Below, one piece after another: positions 1-10,961 of a DNA stretch of 64,000 nucleotides (positions are counted from its first letter, which is position 1; every line of letters begins with the position of its first letter). The notes under the pieces are model-generated. The model was not told where the DNA came from, ran no database searches, and saw nothing but the letters and a program-made list of their open reading frames with translations. The stretch spans positions 4,266,001-4,330,000 of the forward strand of contig NC_089274.1 of assembly GCF_963678975.1 (NCBI RefSeq), in the 5' to 3' direction. The translations under genes and the position numbers were made by a program. The DNA comes from Dysidea avara (lineage: Eukaryota; Porifera; Demospongiae; Dictyoceratida; Dysideidae).

Positions 1-719
1 CACGAAATAAGGGGTATTCTAACAATTTCAAGTGAGAGTTCCAATGCGGCTTTAACAGATTCAAATCACTATTCAATCCTGGAAGAAGATATTGTAACAG
101 GTACAGTTAAAATCTATTCTCTAATGCCGGGTTAGAATTTTTCAGCTGGTTTTCAAAGTTTAGAAGAAATACTATTGTTTCTTTGCTGTAATAACTAAAC
201 CTGGTAGTTTCACCTTGATATCTTGCTTGTTAGCCTCAATATCAACCTTCGAAATCTCGATCGCCATTGGTCATAATACTTGGAGTCCCCCAAATAGAAA
301 ATTCATGTGACATCATTTGGAATATGGTCTATTGTTACCGTAATAGCCTAAACATTTTGAGGGGCGGTTTTGGGAGAAAATTTTATCCTTGAAATAATTA
401 GTCTAATACATTTTGCAAACTTAAATTGCTCAAACTTGAAAAATTTGTCCCTTGAAGGCTATACAATACGACAGTGTGTATAACTAACATGCTTGATAGT
501 GTTTTTGAAAGGTGGAGGATATAAAGCTGACAGAAGAATGTTAATTGAGAAAACGTGTCACTGCTTCACGTCCCTTATCAATTGATAATTATAAGCACCT
601 AGCTGGGAGAGGATCTGGTATAGTTTAATAGCAATGTAACAAACACTTTCATACCTCAGATCAAAGGAGCCACCCGGACTACATTTCATATGTAGCCCAG
701 CTAGCCAGGATGCATACGG
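1..719. other. no gene seen
   Basis: AT-rich sequence with no long open frame and no recognisable domain. It probably belongs to decayed repeats or to an intergenic or intronic stretch. Nothing specific is supported. Confidence 0.5.
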
Positions 720-739
720 AATGTTGGCCGGGCTACAAC

Positions 740-1890
740 TGGGCAGTGATTATAATAGATGTTGAGGCCGATAATACTCACGTGATTAGGATGAACAACT
801 CGGACTTCGCCATGAAAACCACTCAGACGGAGAGCGTTTTGTTATCCTCGCCATCCTACGAGTTGAAAAATGTTGGGCTAAGGTGATAACTAGTGCTATT
901 GCTTATTCACCAATTGTTTCTGCATGATTTCGAATGCCCCATCATGGAGCTACAACTTTGCATGGAGTAACCACTCTACAAGCAAGCTTACCTATTTAGG
1001 CCTTTAGTAAATTCCATAAATGATTCAGTAGCACTGATTAAAACATTAAACTCGTGTAACCAAAATTCTCCGTGATATCTCTAGGATGTGTCCGTTCATC
1101 ATAACCCAATGTACTAGCTGCTGACCCATAATCGAAAATTTTAGGTATGCATATATGTGACCGTCTCAGCGAAAACCCATCTAGTTCGCACAATTTAAAA
1201 AAAATTTTTTTTTATTCACTCACCATTAACTGCAGTGTCCAAGGAATGGATCACCAAAGTTTCAGCCTCCTGTGGTGTGTAGTTTTGAAATTACAGCGCT
1301 AGAAAGTAGGAAGAACAAGGAAATCGATTTGTATAGTGACTATACTAAAAATAAACTACAGGCGCTTGCATTCGCAGCCATAACTTCCATTTGGATTAGT
1401 CTACAAAGTTGGAATTTGGCTTACAATGTTCACCATGGATTGGCAGATCAACCAAGGTATAGTTTTAGCCTTGCAGTCACTTGCGCATAGGCATATGGAG
1501 GCGGTTTGTTAGAAGAAACGATGACGATCTTGTTTACATTTACCGCATCGTAAACAAACACACGTGATACCCATACCATTGAAACTGCAAAAACGAAACA
1601 AAGATTTTCGAACTCTCCATGAGCAGGCGATTAAGATGGTATATAGTTTTAATTGATTTGAGTCTTCCTTCTTTGAGTACTGGCCCGATAAAAAACTTGC
1701 ATGTAGAATGCGCAATTTTACAAATTATTTTAAATTACAGTTTTCTTAATGCGCATGCTTGTGAGAACTAGACGGGTTTTCGCTGAGACGGTCACATATA
1801 GTAATTATATCCAGTGACTGCATTCGTATTGGCTTGGGTGATTGACCACCCTGTACAGGCTATCAGCCTGTTAAGTGTTACATATTAGCT
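740..1890. repeat. decayed copy of the repeat found inside the 4527-6007 hAT element
   Basis: Stretches of 740-1150 and 1801-1890 match 4840-5370 in order. Shared landmarks are 'gaggtaaccactctaca'-like text near 970, 'gctgacccataatcgaa' near 1120, and 'cgtattggcttgggtgatt' near 1826. The match is broken by the 645 bp MITE at 1154-1798 and resumes after it, so the MITE landed inside an older copy. Copies have diverged by many substitutions and small gaps. No coding function is evident. Confidence 0.65.
1154..1798. mobile_element. MITE, TIR family TATGTGACCG (copy 1)
   Basis: The ends are inverted repeats of about 35 bp beginning TATGTGACCGTCTCAGCG, flanked by TA on both sides (1152-1153 and 1799-1800). 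That fits the TA target of Tc1/mariner-like elements. A second member lies at 12003-12624 in opposite internal orientation. Copy 1 carries a 68-codon minus-strand frame (1509-1715) that resembles a frame in the other copy. No transposase is present, so it is non-autonomous. Confidence 0.85.
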
Positions 1891-1899
1891 GTAGCAAGG

Positions 1900-2990
1900 G
1901 GCATTCGGGCTTTACAAGTTAAGGATACGTAAAGAGCTGTAATTTGTAGCCTTGATCATCTAAGAAAGTAGCTACATCACTTATAGGGCCTGAAAAGATA
2001 ATTCTATTTTCTGTTCACCACACCTAGCGAGCCCATTTTCCAAACAGGTTTGATGAGAGGACAAGTACTGTAGTTGTTTGATGAAGGTAGTTTCTTTTAC
2101 ATTGTTAGCGGATACAACCTACACAGCTATCTGTGGCTTAATGTCTGTTCTGACACACTGGCTATGTTGTGTTGGATGAGAACTGGTACTCTGACCAACA
2201 CTTGTAGAAGCATGGAGTACCATGCTTGGGCTTTCCAAACTGATATGGTATGCTCTGAGGAGGCCATCAGTAGCATGTATATCACCAAATGGATGCCCAT
2301 AGACCTCAGCATCTCCATAGCCAGCTTATTTGCCACTGAGTAGGTTTCTACTGCTTGAGTCACATCTCTAATTATGCTTGTGTTAGTGATGTGTTCACTG
2401 ACATCAGCTGAATAATGTCTGGTGCCTTCATTTGAATTGTGACCTCTGACACTTGTTGATTGGGTATCAGCCTGTATAGGCTGATACTTGTTGACAGTGT
2501 GTGAGCTCTGACACTTGGGGGCTCATATTGGTTGGTGCATTTCAACACTAGTCGTCCCCTACAGTCACAAAGGCAGAGGAAGAAAAAATTCAAGCCCTCT
2601 CAACAGGAAACCTCTTCAGCAGTAACTCTGGACTTTTAACCAATGGACCCTGCAACAATATTGTAGCACAAATTTAATCAATATATCAAAGCATTATACC
2701 ACTCTCAAAGTGCTGTAAAGGATACCTGGGGCAGGTGTAAAGGGTCCAACATCAGCGAAGCCATCCTCTAAAAAGATGAGTACTGAGCCTGAGCAAGCCC
2801 CACACAGGTCAATAGCTGCCGTACATTGTACGAGTGTCATGTGTTACATGAGCGTCGTGTGTCCGAGTACTTACGTCTCAGACATGGAAACCCCCAGTGA
2901 ATACGTACTGTGTACAAGCATCGTGTGCCCAAAAGTTTACGTTGAGGACACGGAAAGCCCCACACTGGGTGGTTGATGCATGTAAGAGCA
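1900..2990. other. unassigned sequence
   Basis: Several short open frames on both strands, none with a recognisable domain. Near 2460-2560 there are short direct echoes of 'tgacacttg' and 'aggctgat'. It may be old transposon sequence; no gene is supported. Confidence 0.4.
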
Positions 2991-2994
2991 CTGC

Positions 2995-3192
2995 GTGGCC
3001 GACAATTTACTGTGCAAACACTACTCTACTTGCTGTTGTGAGGAAATTTACGTTTGCAGTATGGCCAGCAATGAAGAGACCAGAGAAGACAGGCCAAGGG
3101 CCAGTAATGAAGAGACTACGGAAGAAAGACTAAAGAGGAGAAGGGAAAGACAGATGGAAACTGTTGAACAAAGAGAGGCAAGGTCTATAAAC
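2995..3192 (+). pseudogene. fragment with charged Arg/Glu repeats, transposon-like
   Basis: The frame contains a hydrophilic run around 3061-3192 with the pattern NEETREDRPRASNEETTEERL followed by RRRERQ and EQREAR. Repeats of this kind (ERLARRRER, EQREAR) occur at the start of some helicase/Helitron-type or other transposon proteins of invertebrates, a comparison made from memory. There is no start context, downstream domain or intact gene, so this is probably a fragment. Confidence 0.3.
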
Positions 3193-3283
3193 CCATTGAA
3201 GTATAATTATCGCTACATTAATACTGTAGTTATGATACATCATGCACTACACATTTCATGCCTGTACTCATAATTGGAGTTTA

Positions 3284-3555
3284 TCAAATACTATTACTCA
3301 TAGATTGGCTGTAGAATATAGCGTGGTCTGCCACGTAGTCGGTATTCTCCACTGTATCAAGGTACTTGACGTCTTCATACTGCTGAACTTGTTCATTAAG
3401 TGGCTGTTCTGTAGTGGCAGAAATTGTGGCAATGGTGTTTGAAAGACATTGGGAGCTGGAGTGCCCACGGCTGTTACATCTAAAGCAGCTTTGCTGGGCA
3501 TGATTGTCAAGGGTGTGCTCCAGTGCCACATCTCCACCATTTATTGAATGTGGGT
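3284..3555 (-). pseudogene. gag-like CCHC zinc-knuckle fragment
   Basis: The minus-strand frame contains CFRCNSRGHSSSQC, a Cys-x2-Cys-x4-His-x4-Cys zinc knuckle typical of retrotransposon gag proteins and of some nucleic-acid-binding proteins. The surrounding residues are low in recognisable features and the frame ends soon after. It probably belongs to a retroelement relic, possibly a different one from the BEL/Pao element that begins 0.5 kb further on. Confidence 0.5.
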
Positions 3556-3690
3556 TGATCTAAAGTTGGTGGAATTGCTGGCAACTTTCTCCTAGTGGGG
3601 AACTATTTTACTGCATCCAGGGAACTGCTTTCTCACTTGATAAGTGGTTGTTACAAGATATTTTGTTGGGTTTTGACGGATTCTCGATGG

Positions 3691-3918
3691 CTAATGGGGA
3701 GGAAGATGAGGACAGATGTTCCCCAGTTGCTGATTAATGTGATTGACTTCTCCATCACAATTTATGCAGCTTGCGTAACTCTTACAACTCATGCCTATGA
3801 TTTTTCCATTCATCACTTTCACATCTCCAGATCCATTATAAGCCAGTTCTTCTATTATGAGGGGTGGCCCGATAGTATAGACAGGTTCTGGGTTAATCTC
3901 GGGAAGGATTGCCTCGTC
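3691..3918 (-). pseudogene. transposon-associated OB-fold/zinc-ribbon protein fragment
   Basis: A 75-codon open stretch on the minus strand has a beta-rich segment (VKVMNGKIIGMSC), then paired cysteines (CKSYASCINC) and a later Cys-Pro-His. This pattern resembles the OB-fold plus zinc-ribbon proteins that accompany DNA transposons in sponges and cnidarians; the family assignment is from memory. It is cut off by a stop and lacks the rest of the protein. A related relic with different segments lies at 10380-10961. Confidence 0.4.
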
Positions 3919-4059
3919 TCAGATGGATACAATCGGACCGCGAGGAACACACTACGACTCCATCTTATTGTATAGTAAGCACGTGCTCACAATTACATCA
4001 TACATTCTAAATAAGGCTTATCTTACTAATAATATTACATTATGTTATGCTATATACAG

Positions 4060-4515
4060 TCAGTCCATGACATCTTCCGGGGGCCTGCCAAGCTGCTCTA
4101 TCCAATTCTTGACCCTCTCTCTACTTCTCTGAGCAGCTGCCCTGTGTGGTCGTCTCTCCACTGTATCCCCTTCTGTTGGTGTCTCTTGCTGGGCAGTGCT
4201 GTTGGGTCCATGAGTTTCTGGAACAATTGGTGTTGATACCTCCAATGGAATCAGCTTGGCTATGGGGCAGTTAGTCCTTCCCTTGATCTTTGCTGCACGT
4301 ACTATTCCATCTTTCCTAGTCATCAGTTCTTCAACAATTGCTAACTTCCAATCATCGTACACCAAAATAATGTCTCCTGGCTTGACTCGCTGGCTGTTGT
4401 TTCCAGTAGTTCTGTGATATTCTCTAAGGGAAGTTAGGTATTCAAATCTCCAACGTGCTTGAAACTGATTCAGCAGGAAGGCCTGCAGTTGAGCTCTCTG
4501 GGTAACATTTGTCAT
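4060..4515 (-). pseudogene. BEL/Pao pol C-terminus (DUF5641-like)
   Basis: The 151-codon open stretch contains RWRFEYLTSLREYHR, then VKPGDIILVYDD and a beta-rich segment ending in LIPLEV. These are the hallmarks of the domain that follows integrase in BEL/Pao polyproteins (DUF5641, from memory). Its upstream part is separated from integrase by the hAT element at 4527-6007. The C-terminal tail (RRPHRAAAQRSRERVK) is basic and ends at a normal stop. It is not expected to act alone. Confidence 0.8.
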
Positions 4516-4526
4516 ACAACCATAGG

Positions 4527-6007
4527 CAGAGTTGGGGAAGTTACCTTTTCAAAGTAATATATTACATATTACATAATACTTTCTACACAATGAAATATAT
4601 TACAGTTACATAGTACTTAAAATAAAATGTAACTTAATAATATTACATATTAAGTTACTTGTGAAATTTAACTTAATAATGTACCATGAAACCACCTAAC
4701 TTCAAAGCCAAATTCCAGGGTACATATCTTATAAACCCTGGCTGGCCATGGTACATTTAAGGTAAACCATGGCCGGCTGTGGTACATTTAAATGTACCAT
4801 GGCCTTGATATATCTGATGAGGTAACGTTGTTTGTTTTTATAAGAATCCTGGCAGTATTCGATTGTGGGAGTTTATTATTACTCATGTGATGAAAACCAT
4901 GAACTCGATTTTGCATTCTACAGTACTCATACGAAGGCGATTCGACACCCTTACCACCCTATGAGTTGACAAACAGAAGTTTAAGGTGAGAACTAGTGTC
5001 ATGGTTAATTTACAATCGCGTATCCGCGTGTTTGATTACGTACCACGCCCACTTTTCGTATATCATGAGGTAACCACTCTACAGCGAAGCTTACCCCTCT
5101 GGATGTTTAGAAAACATTGTAAACAGTGGTTAAACGATGTAGCAACTTTGAAACACTTGTTAAATCGCAAAATTGAGTGTTTCCGTGATATTCATAGGAT
5201 TTTCCCGTTTATGTTAACATACGTAACTGCAACATTACTTGCTGCTGACCCATAATCGAATTTTATAAGACTCTCTATATAATAAATCCAGCGGGTTGCC
5301 TCGTATTGGCTTGGGTGATTAGTCGCCCACCACAGTAGGCTATTAGTCTACATGGTACATATCAGTTGTATCACGTGCCCTCGTGATTTGCCTGATATGT
5401 ACACCCACGCTCTCGGGTCTAACGGCCCTCGAACTTGGGTGTACATATCAGGCAAATCACTCAGGTACATGATACACCTATTACGTATTAGCTGTAAATA
5501 TTAAAGTTACTGAATGCAAGTAACTTCACTATGTTATGAATTTGGACTAAGTTACTTTAATATTATGAATTAAATTAACACTATGCATGCAAACCACATG
5601 TTTTCACACAGACAGTGGGCAATAGTCTATGTAGTCACGTGGTACGCATCAGTCTAATGGACGCATCAGTCTAATGGACGGGCAGTGTCTTTTAATAGGT
5701 GAAAGGTTAATGGATTGAGGTAATGGATTGCTGAGTAGTTTAATGGATAGTAAATAGCAGTATAAAAGCCATTTATAATGCACTACTGGCTCATTGTTAT
5801 ATAGTATTACTTGTTACATCTCGGGCTTATCGCTACTCAATTACCTTGCTCGTTACATAATATTATTACTTCGTTGGTTACTAGTGACGAGTTAATAGTT
5901 TCCAAAAGTAACATAAGTTATATTACTGCATTTTGTGTAGTAACGCGTTATATTACTTCGACTCGCAAATTGTAATATATATTACGTAACGCGTTACCCC
6001 ATCTCTG
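4527..6007. mobile_element. hAT-type non-autonomous element in BEL/Pao pol
   Basis: Both ends read CAGAGWTGGGG inward and are flanked by a perfect 8-bp duplication ACCATAGG (4519-4526 and 6008-6015), the target length of hAT transposons. Subterminal DNA is rich in TAACGCGTTAC/TAATATTAC words like those of the element at 49785-50312. The interior holds a sequence shared with 740-1890, a 25-bp-arm hairpin at 5383-5460, and an 89-codon frame (4986-5255) with no recognised domain. No transposase was seen. Confidence 0.9.
5383..5460. repeat. perfect 25-bp-arm inverted repeat (hairpin)
   Basis: The left arm 5383-5407 (starting gtgatttgcctgatatgtac) is exactly complementary to 5436-5460, around a 28-base GC-rich loop (cgctctcgggtctaacggcc and following bases). 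It sits inside the hAT element. It could be an element-internal structure or a small nested palindromic insertion. Confidence 0.9.
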
Positions 6008-6015
6008 ACCATAGG

Positions 6016-7138
6016 TAGGATCATTCAAGTCCTGTTCATCCACTACTGTGTGGGGCAATGATGTGATGCGGTGACCATGTAGAAGGTGTGCTGGTGTGAG
6101 TGGCTCAGCATCTTCTAGGTCTGAGGAAACATGTATGAGAGGCCTGTCATTGAGGATGGCCTCTACCTCCACTACTAGTGTCTGCAACACAACTAAACTA
6201 ATTCTTGATCTTCCCAGAGCCTTCTTCAAGGACATCTTCATTAAACCGATAAGACGCTCCCACCACCCACCATACGGGGGGGGGGCGCTTTGGGATAAAC
6301 TGCCACCATACTCCTTGCCTTCCCAGTGCCTCAGTAAGATGTTTTGATCGTAAAAGTCGCTGAAGTTCATCTGCAGCTGCCTGATAAGTAGTCGCATTGT
6401 CTGATACAACAATCTGTGGGAGTGACCTACGACTAGCAAATCTCCTGAATGCCAGAAGGAATGTGTCCACTGTTAAATCAGTAATGGCCTCAAGGTGAAT
6501 GGCACGGCTTGTGGCACAAGTGAACAAGCAAATGTACACTTTCTCCTCAGTGTGATTGTTGCGTACGTAGAGAGCCCCAGTAAAATCAATGCCTGTAATG
6601 GTAAAGGGGATTGAAGCACAAGTGTGAATCTGTGGTAGAGGTGGAGGATCTGGTATCTGGTACGGTTTTCCACTATGTTTACGGCAGATGACGCATTGGC
6701 GTAGTTGAGATTTGATCTGTTGTCTACCAGTAGGTATCCAAAACCTCTGTCTAAGTAGCATTGGTTCCAGCATGAAACAACCGTAGGTGTACACTGTGAA
6801 TGATCAGCAATATCATTGAATGCTTGGGTGGAAGTAATAGTGGAAACTTAGCCATATCACTTAGGGGGGCATTGTGTATTCTTTCGCCGCAGCGTATTAG
6901 CTGATCTGCATCAAAAACAAACGTAGTTGGCGGACAAGTGGTAATCTGTTTGCAGACTTCGTATTAAGATTAGTGATCTCTCTTGAGTAATCTCTTCTTG
7001 ACACTGCCTCACCCAAATGATTAGAGCGTGGTGTTGCTCTGCTGGTGTTAACGGTCCAGTTACCCGTTCCTGCAATGGCTTCTTACAGTTGGTACTGAAT
7101 CTACACACATATGCAGTAACTGCCAAAAGTCTGGACAA
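6016..7138 (-). pseudogene. BEL/Pao integrase
   Basis: The minus strand first reads a pre-integrase segment (RLLAVTAYVCRF, then GPLTPAEQHHALIIW), then CVICRKHSGKPYQ and the catalytic core. Catalytic acids are visible as the Asp of GIDFTGALY, the Asp of VVSDNATTY, and the Glu of GGWWERLIG. The last lies in another frame because of a shift at the G-run 6279-6288. The 3' end stops at the hAT insertion. Integrase would join element DNA to host DNA; this copy is not functional. Confidence 0.85.
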
Positions 7139-7247
7139 TCTGCTGTAACTAGTTATGTCAATAATATTGTTGATGTGTATAGTACCTGAAGGTTGTTGGG
7201 TAGCTGATGGGGTAATACTGGTTGTGGTGACAGCCAGTGCCTACATT

Positions 7248-8536
7248 TCAATGATAGGCGAGAAGCTCCAAGTGGGCCAACTGTCCTTGGATGGTAGCCA
7301 TTGAGGTCCCTGCTTCCACAATGTAGATGACTTCAGTTGTGAAGAAGTAATGCCTCTGGTGAGAAGGTCTGCAGGGTTGTCCTGTGTTAGACAGTATTGC
7401 CAGTGATCTGGTCTTGAGGATCTCGGTGACACGATGAGTGACAAAAGTGCCAGTGCGTTTCTCTCCCTTAATCCAATGAAGAATAATCTGGCTATCTGAC
7501 CAGAAATGAGTGAGCAAAGTGAGAGGACGTAGAACTTGAACAATGAAGTCACATAGTCTTGCTGCTGCTGTGAGTGCACCCATCAGTTCGAGCTTCGGCA
7601 AGGTCAGTGATTTGAGGGGTGCTACTCTGGACTTTGCCTTAACAAAGGATGTATTGTTGCCACTACAAAGGAAGGCTACGGCACCATAAGCTGTGAGACT
7701 CGCATCAGCAAATATGTGTAACGTGTCAGGTTGTTCTGAAGCACCAACTGTAGGGAAGTACTGTCTTGAAATCTGTAGACACCTGGCCTCTTGGATGTTC
7801 TCTGCTATACTGAGCCATTGTTGTTGGTCCTCATTAGATAACAGTTCATCCCAGTCTAGGTTACGTTGCCATAGTGACTGCATGAAGATCTTCGCCTTGA
7901 CAGTTACTGGGGAAAGTAGTCCCAGGGGGTCGAATACCTTGGATAATTCCTTCAAGACCTCTCTCTTGGTGATCAGTGAGGTGATACTGGGGATGGAAGA
8001 CTTAGATGTAAGTGACAATGTATCTGCCTTTGTGCTCCATTGTAGCCCTAAAACGTTGACTGGATTGTTGGTATCTGAAATCTTGTCTCTGCTTGCTTGG
8101 TCCATAAGTTGAGAACTATTGGGGGCCCAACTTCTAAGGTTGAAGTGGGCACCATTCATTATTGAACGAGACTCATTGTAATAACTGATAGCTTCAGATT
8201 CTGATGGACACCCAGATACTACATTGTCTACGTACAAGTTTGCAAGCATGCTCTGTGCAGTTGGTGAATTGTATTGAGCTAGATGACAGTGTAGGGCAGC
8301 ATTCAGCATAAAGGGGAATACACAGCACCAAACAAGACAACTCTAAATCTGTAAGTAACAAACTCACTGTCTGGATCCTGTGGGTCACTTAACCAGAGGA
8401 ATCTAGTGTAGTCCCTATCATCTTCATGAAGTTGTATGTGCAGAAAAGCCTTCTCGATGTCTGTACAGATTCCAACAGGGTGTAGCCTAAATCTTAAAAT
8501 GATACAGTACAGATCATTGGCCTGTTAGTAAACAAT
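7248..8536 (-). pseudogene. BEL/Pao reverse transcriptase and RNase H
   Basis: Near the 5' side the frame reads DIEKAFLHIQLHEDDRDYTRF, the RT finger/palm segment with a catalytic Asp. A shift near 8312 leads to LYVDNVVSG, the YVDD-like active-site box. Next come FDPLGLLSPVTVKAKIFMQS, typical of BEL/Pao, and RNase H with HIFADASLTAYGAVAF and WSDSQIILHWI. Another frame change occurs near 7440. Family assignment is strong; the copy is broken. Confidence 0.85.
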
Positions 8537-8539
8537 CGT

Positions 8540-10118
8540 TCAGTCTTGGTTGTAGCGAACCTTTTTGGTACCTGTTTGAGCTATGATATTTGGTGCCTTT
8601 GGATCTAATGGTATTCCACTTTCATCAACGTTGTAGATTTGTGAAGGAGAATGTATCAAACCATTATCTTCTAATGTGCTTTCCAATAAATTGAAGTAGT
8701 GATTCACAGTTTCAGAATTGATTGCATTCATTCGGACATGAGCAGTGTTATCACCCTTTCGCAGTGATAGGTTACCTTGTCTCTCTACAAAGTTATGCCA
8801 CCATCCTTACTTTATTTTGTCTTTTCGAAGCAATCCTTTTCAGGGGCGTAGCCAGAACCCGGGCATCAATAATTCAAGATACTCTAATAGAGTAGTCAGA
8901 TCGAGATACTCTAGTATAGCAGTCACAGTATTCAGAAAATCAGTGTAGCTCTCTGTACTACTCTTGAGCGTCGCATTGCATCAATGCTGAACTATTGCAA
9001 CTCATCGAAATCTATTGCATCACGTGATCAGTAACGCACATGATGCATGGTGGAAATGGCAAAAGACTGTTGATTGGTTGAGGTACCGGTAGACATATTA
9101 CAAGGCAGCAGCTGCGATAAACTTGAGTGGTCAGTCTTATACATGTGTCAGGTGAGCACAAACTGTGAATAGTTGATGTATACTTATCTAATGAATGGTT
9201 TGTTTATTTGTTACATGTTTCGGGCACGTGATGTCTCGAATACATTGGAGTACAAACCAAGTCTAAAGTTACTGACCATCTACAGGAGGACCGACCGAGA
9301 ATAGTGTATACCCGGAAGGAAGTATTGCCAACTGTGAACTAAGCGACTCGAGTGTAGAGGGTTCCCGTGTGCTAGAAAATTTGAAGTTGGCTGTCTGGAA
9401 GTGAAGATTAAGTTAGTAGCTACAATAGGTTTATAGTTTCTATAAGCTGCATAAACAGCAGTGTGTAGGTTTTAGCTAGCTAGATGCACAAACAGCACTT
9501 TTTAATGTTACTGCCTAAGGGCACATTTTGTGTATGCATCATTTTTGTTCAGACATGGTCTAGGGGGAAGCACCCAGGCCTCCCCCAAAACATTCCACTT
9601 GAAATCCGAACCCCTTCAAGATAATCCTGGCTATGCTCCTGGAGATATTGTCAGTAGGTAGTAACTTTTTGGTCTCTAGCTTACAGCTAGGCCTGGCATC
9701 ACCAAAAGTCTGGCTACGCCCCTGATCCTTTTCCCTTGGCATGTGATTCAGCAATCCTCATAATTTCTTTTCTAGTCTTGCCATAACCAATAGTAGCACA
9801 ATTTTTCACAAAAGTACCGAGTTCTTTTTCCTCTTTGTCATTTAAATACCTGCTTGGTCCAGGGTTAGTGTTTTTCTGAACCCTTCCACTTAGCCTGTCC
9901 TTTAGAGTAGTTGGAGGAACCCCATGGTCTTTAGCAGCACGGTTGACGCCACTCTTTCCAGATTTCACAGCATTAATTGCCATATCCATTTGATTCTCTG
10001 TCCATTGCCTCCGTTTTGCTCGTTTGGCTGGTGGTGTGCCAATTAAAATTGCAGGAGCCGATGTGGAATGCTTCTGTTTAGAGAGAATCTTTCTTTGCCC
10101 AATGCGCACGTATGGCAT
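8540..10118 (-). pseudogene. pogo/Tigger-like transposase, split by a hAT element
   Basis: The N-terminal part (10118-9733) has a helix-turn-helix of the psq/CENP-B-N type: QWTENQMDMAINAVKSGKSG, then NRAAKDHGVPPTTLKDRLSG. The C-terminal part (about 8840-8540) reads LSLRKGDNTAHVRMNAINS, then QIYNVDESGI (first catalytic Asp of a DDE domain) and TGTKKVRY. The two parts are separated by an 884 bp hAT-type element. The reading frame resumes after it but meets a stop within about 12 codons, and the 3' half of the DDE domain is missing where the BEL/Pao relic begins. Confidence 0.8.
8841..9724. mobile_element. hAT-type MITE, TIR CAGGGGCGTAGCCAGA
   Basis: The ends read CAGGGGCGTAGCCAGA and its complement, flanked by a perfect 8-bp duplication ATCCTTTT (8833-8840 and 9725-9732), diagnostic of hAT insertion. 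It interrupts the pogo-like transposase. Near its left end (8875-8930) it holds two tandem copies of the recurrent motif GATACTCTAATAGAG...AGTCA. It encodes no transposase. Confidence 0.92.
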
Positions 10119-10379
10119 AGCCTGTGGAAGTGATTTTTAAATGTAGTATGTTTAAATACACTATATTATAATGAAACATACCCAAAATATGGCAATATTC
10201 AAGCTAGAACAACCTTAAACCAACTGAAGCACCAGGACCACACTGCTTAGAAAAAAATACCACCTGATAAAAAGGGAGCGAAAAGCAAACATCCGACAAT
10301 AATCAAGATCAATTGCTGGATTTGCACTGGTTGATATTAGGTACTGGTCGATAATCAGTCACTTACGCTACTCCTCTCA

Positions 10380-10961
10380 CGGCTGCAGTAGTGTCTGAAA
10401 TTGCAAATTCTTGCTTCTTTAACTGCTTCCCAGTGGCTTTGCCAGTGGCTTTGACAACAACTTGTTCTGGTTTTGGTGTTGACATAATCTTCCCAACAAT
10501 TGTAACTTGCTAGTGTTCTGTCAAGTCTTTTATTTCTTCAAGTGTTCCCACTACTGGAGATGGTAATAATTTCAAACCTTCATCCTCTGTCACTTTGAAT
10601 TTTTTTGGAGACCGACCCAAACAGCTTTTTGCGTTTAACAAAATTTCCAGTTCGTCAGTCCCAGCTTCCTCTTTTGACAATGCAGTTCTTCACAGCTACG
10701 GGAGAATGACTCTTCTGCACTTCCTCAAATTTATCACGAAGCTTGGAATCCAATGAAACCATACGTTCCATCTGTGAAAGAGCTATTAAAGTAAGGCACT
10801 CCAGTGTTAATACTAGTCTTCACCGTAAAAATTTGGCCAACCACCATACCATACACTGTGACAGCAGAAGATGAAGTCACAGCATCTGATATGACAAAAC
10901 CCTCCTCACCCATATGCATGTACTGGAGACCTGGCTCACTATCACACTTCTGACAGTACAC
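10380..10961 (-). pseudogene. transposon-associated OB-fold protein relic
   Basis: On the minus strand, in order: a frame with CQKCDSEPGLQYM and TVKTSINTGVPYFNSSFTDG; then DKFEEVQKSHSPVAVKNC; then LLNAKSCLGRSPKKFKVTED; then, after a stop, VTIVGKIMSTPKPEQVV and KKQEFAISDTTAAVR. The SPKKF and ISDTTAAVR-type segments resemble a multi-copy RPA-like OB-fold protein tied to DNA transposons in sponges and cnidarians (from memory). Stops and frame changes show that it is dead. Confidence 0.45.

Larger units (their letters stand above)
4050..8536 (-). mobile_element. BEL/Pao-type LTR retrotransposon relic (pol region)
   Basis: Reading the minus strand, reverse transcriptase (about 8536-7900), RNase H (7900-7250), integrase (7138-6016) and a DUF5641-type C-terminal domain (4515-4060) appear in the order expected for BEL/Pao pol. 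The frame is broken by shifts near 8312 and at the G-run at 6279-6288, and by a 1.48 kb hAT-type insertion at 4527-6007. No gag, protease or LTR pair was found, and at 8536 the element abuts an unrelated pogo-like transposase. It is a dead copy. Confidence 0.85.

Noticed and set aside
3595-3975. 126-codon plus-strand frame
   Set aside because: The opposite strand carries the OB-fold/zinc-ribbon-like coding trace, so this is its shadow.
7693-8112. 139-codon plus-strand frame
   Set aside because: It is antisense to clear BEL/Pao RT and RNase H coding.
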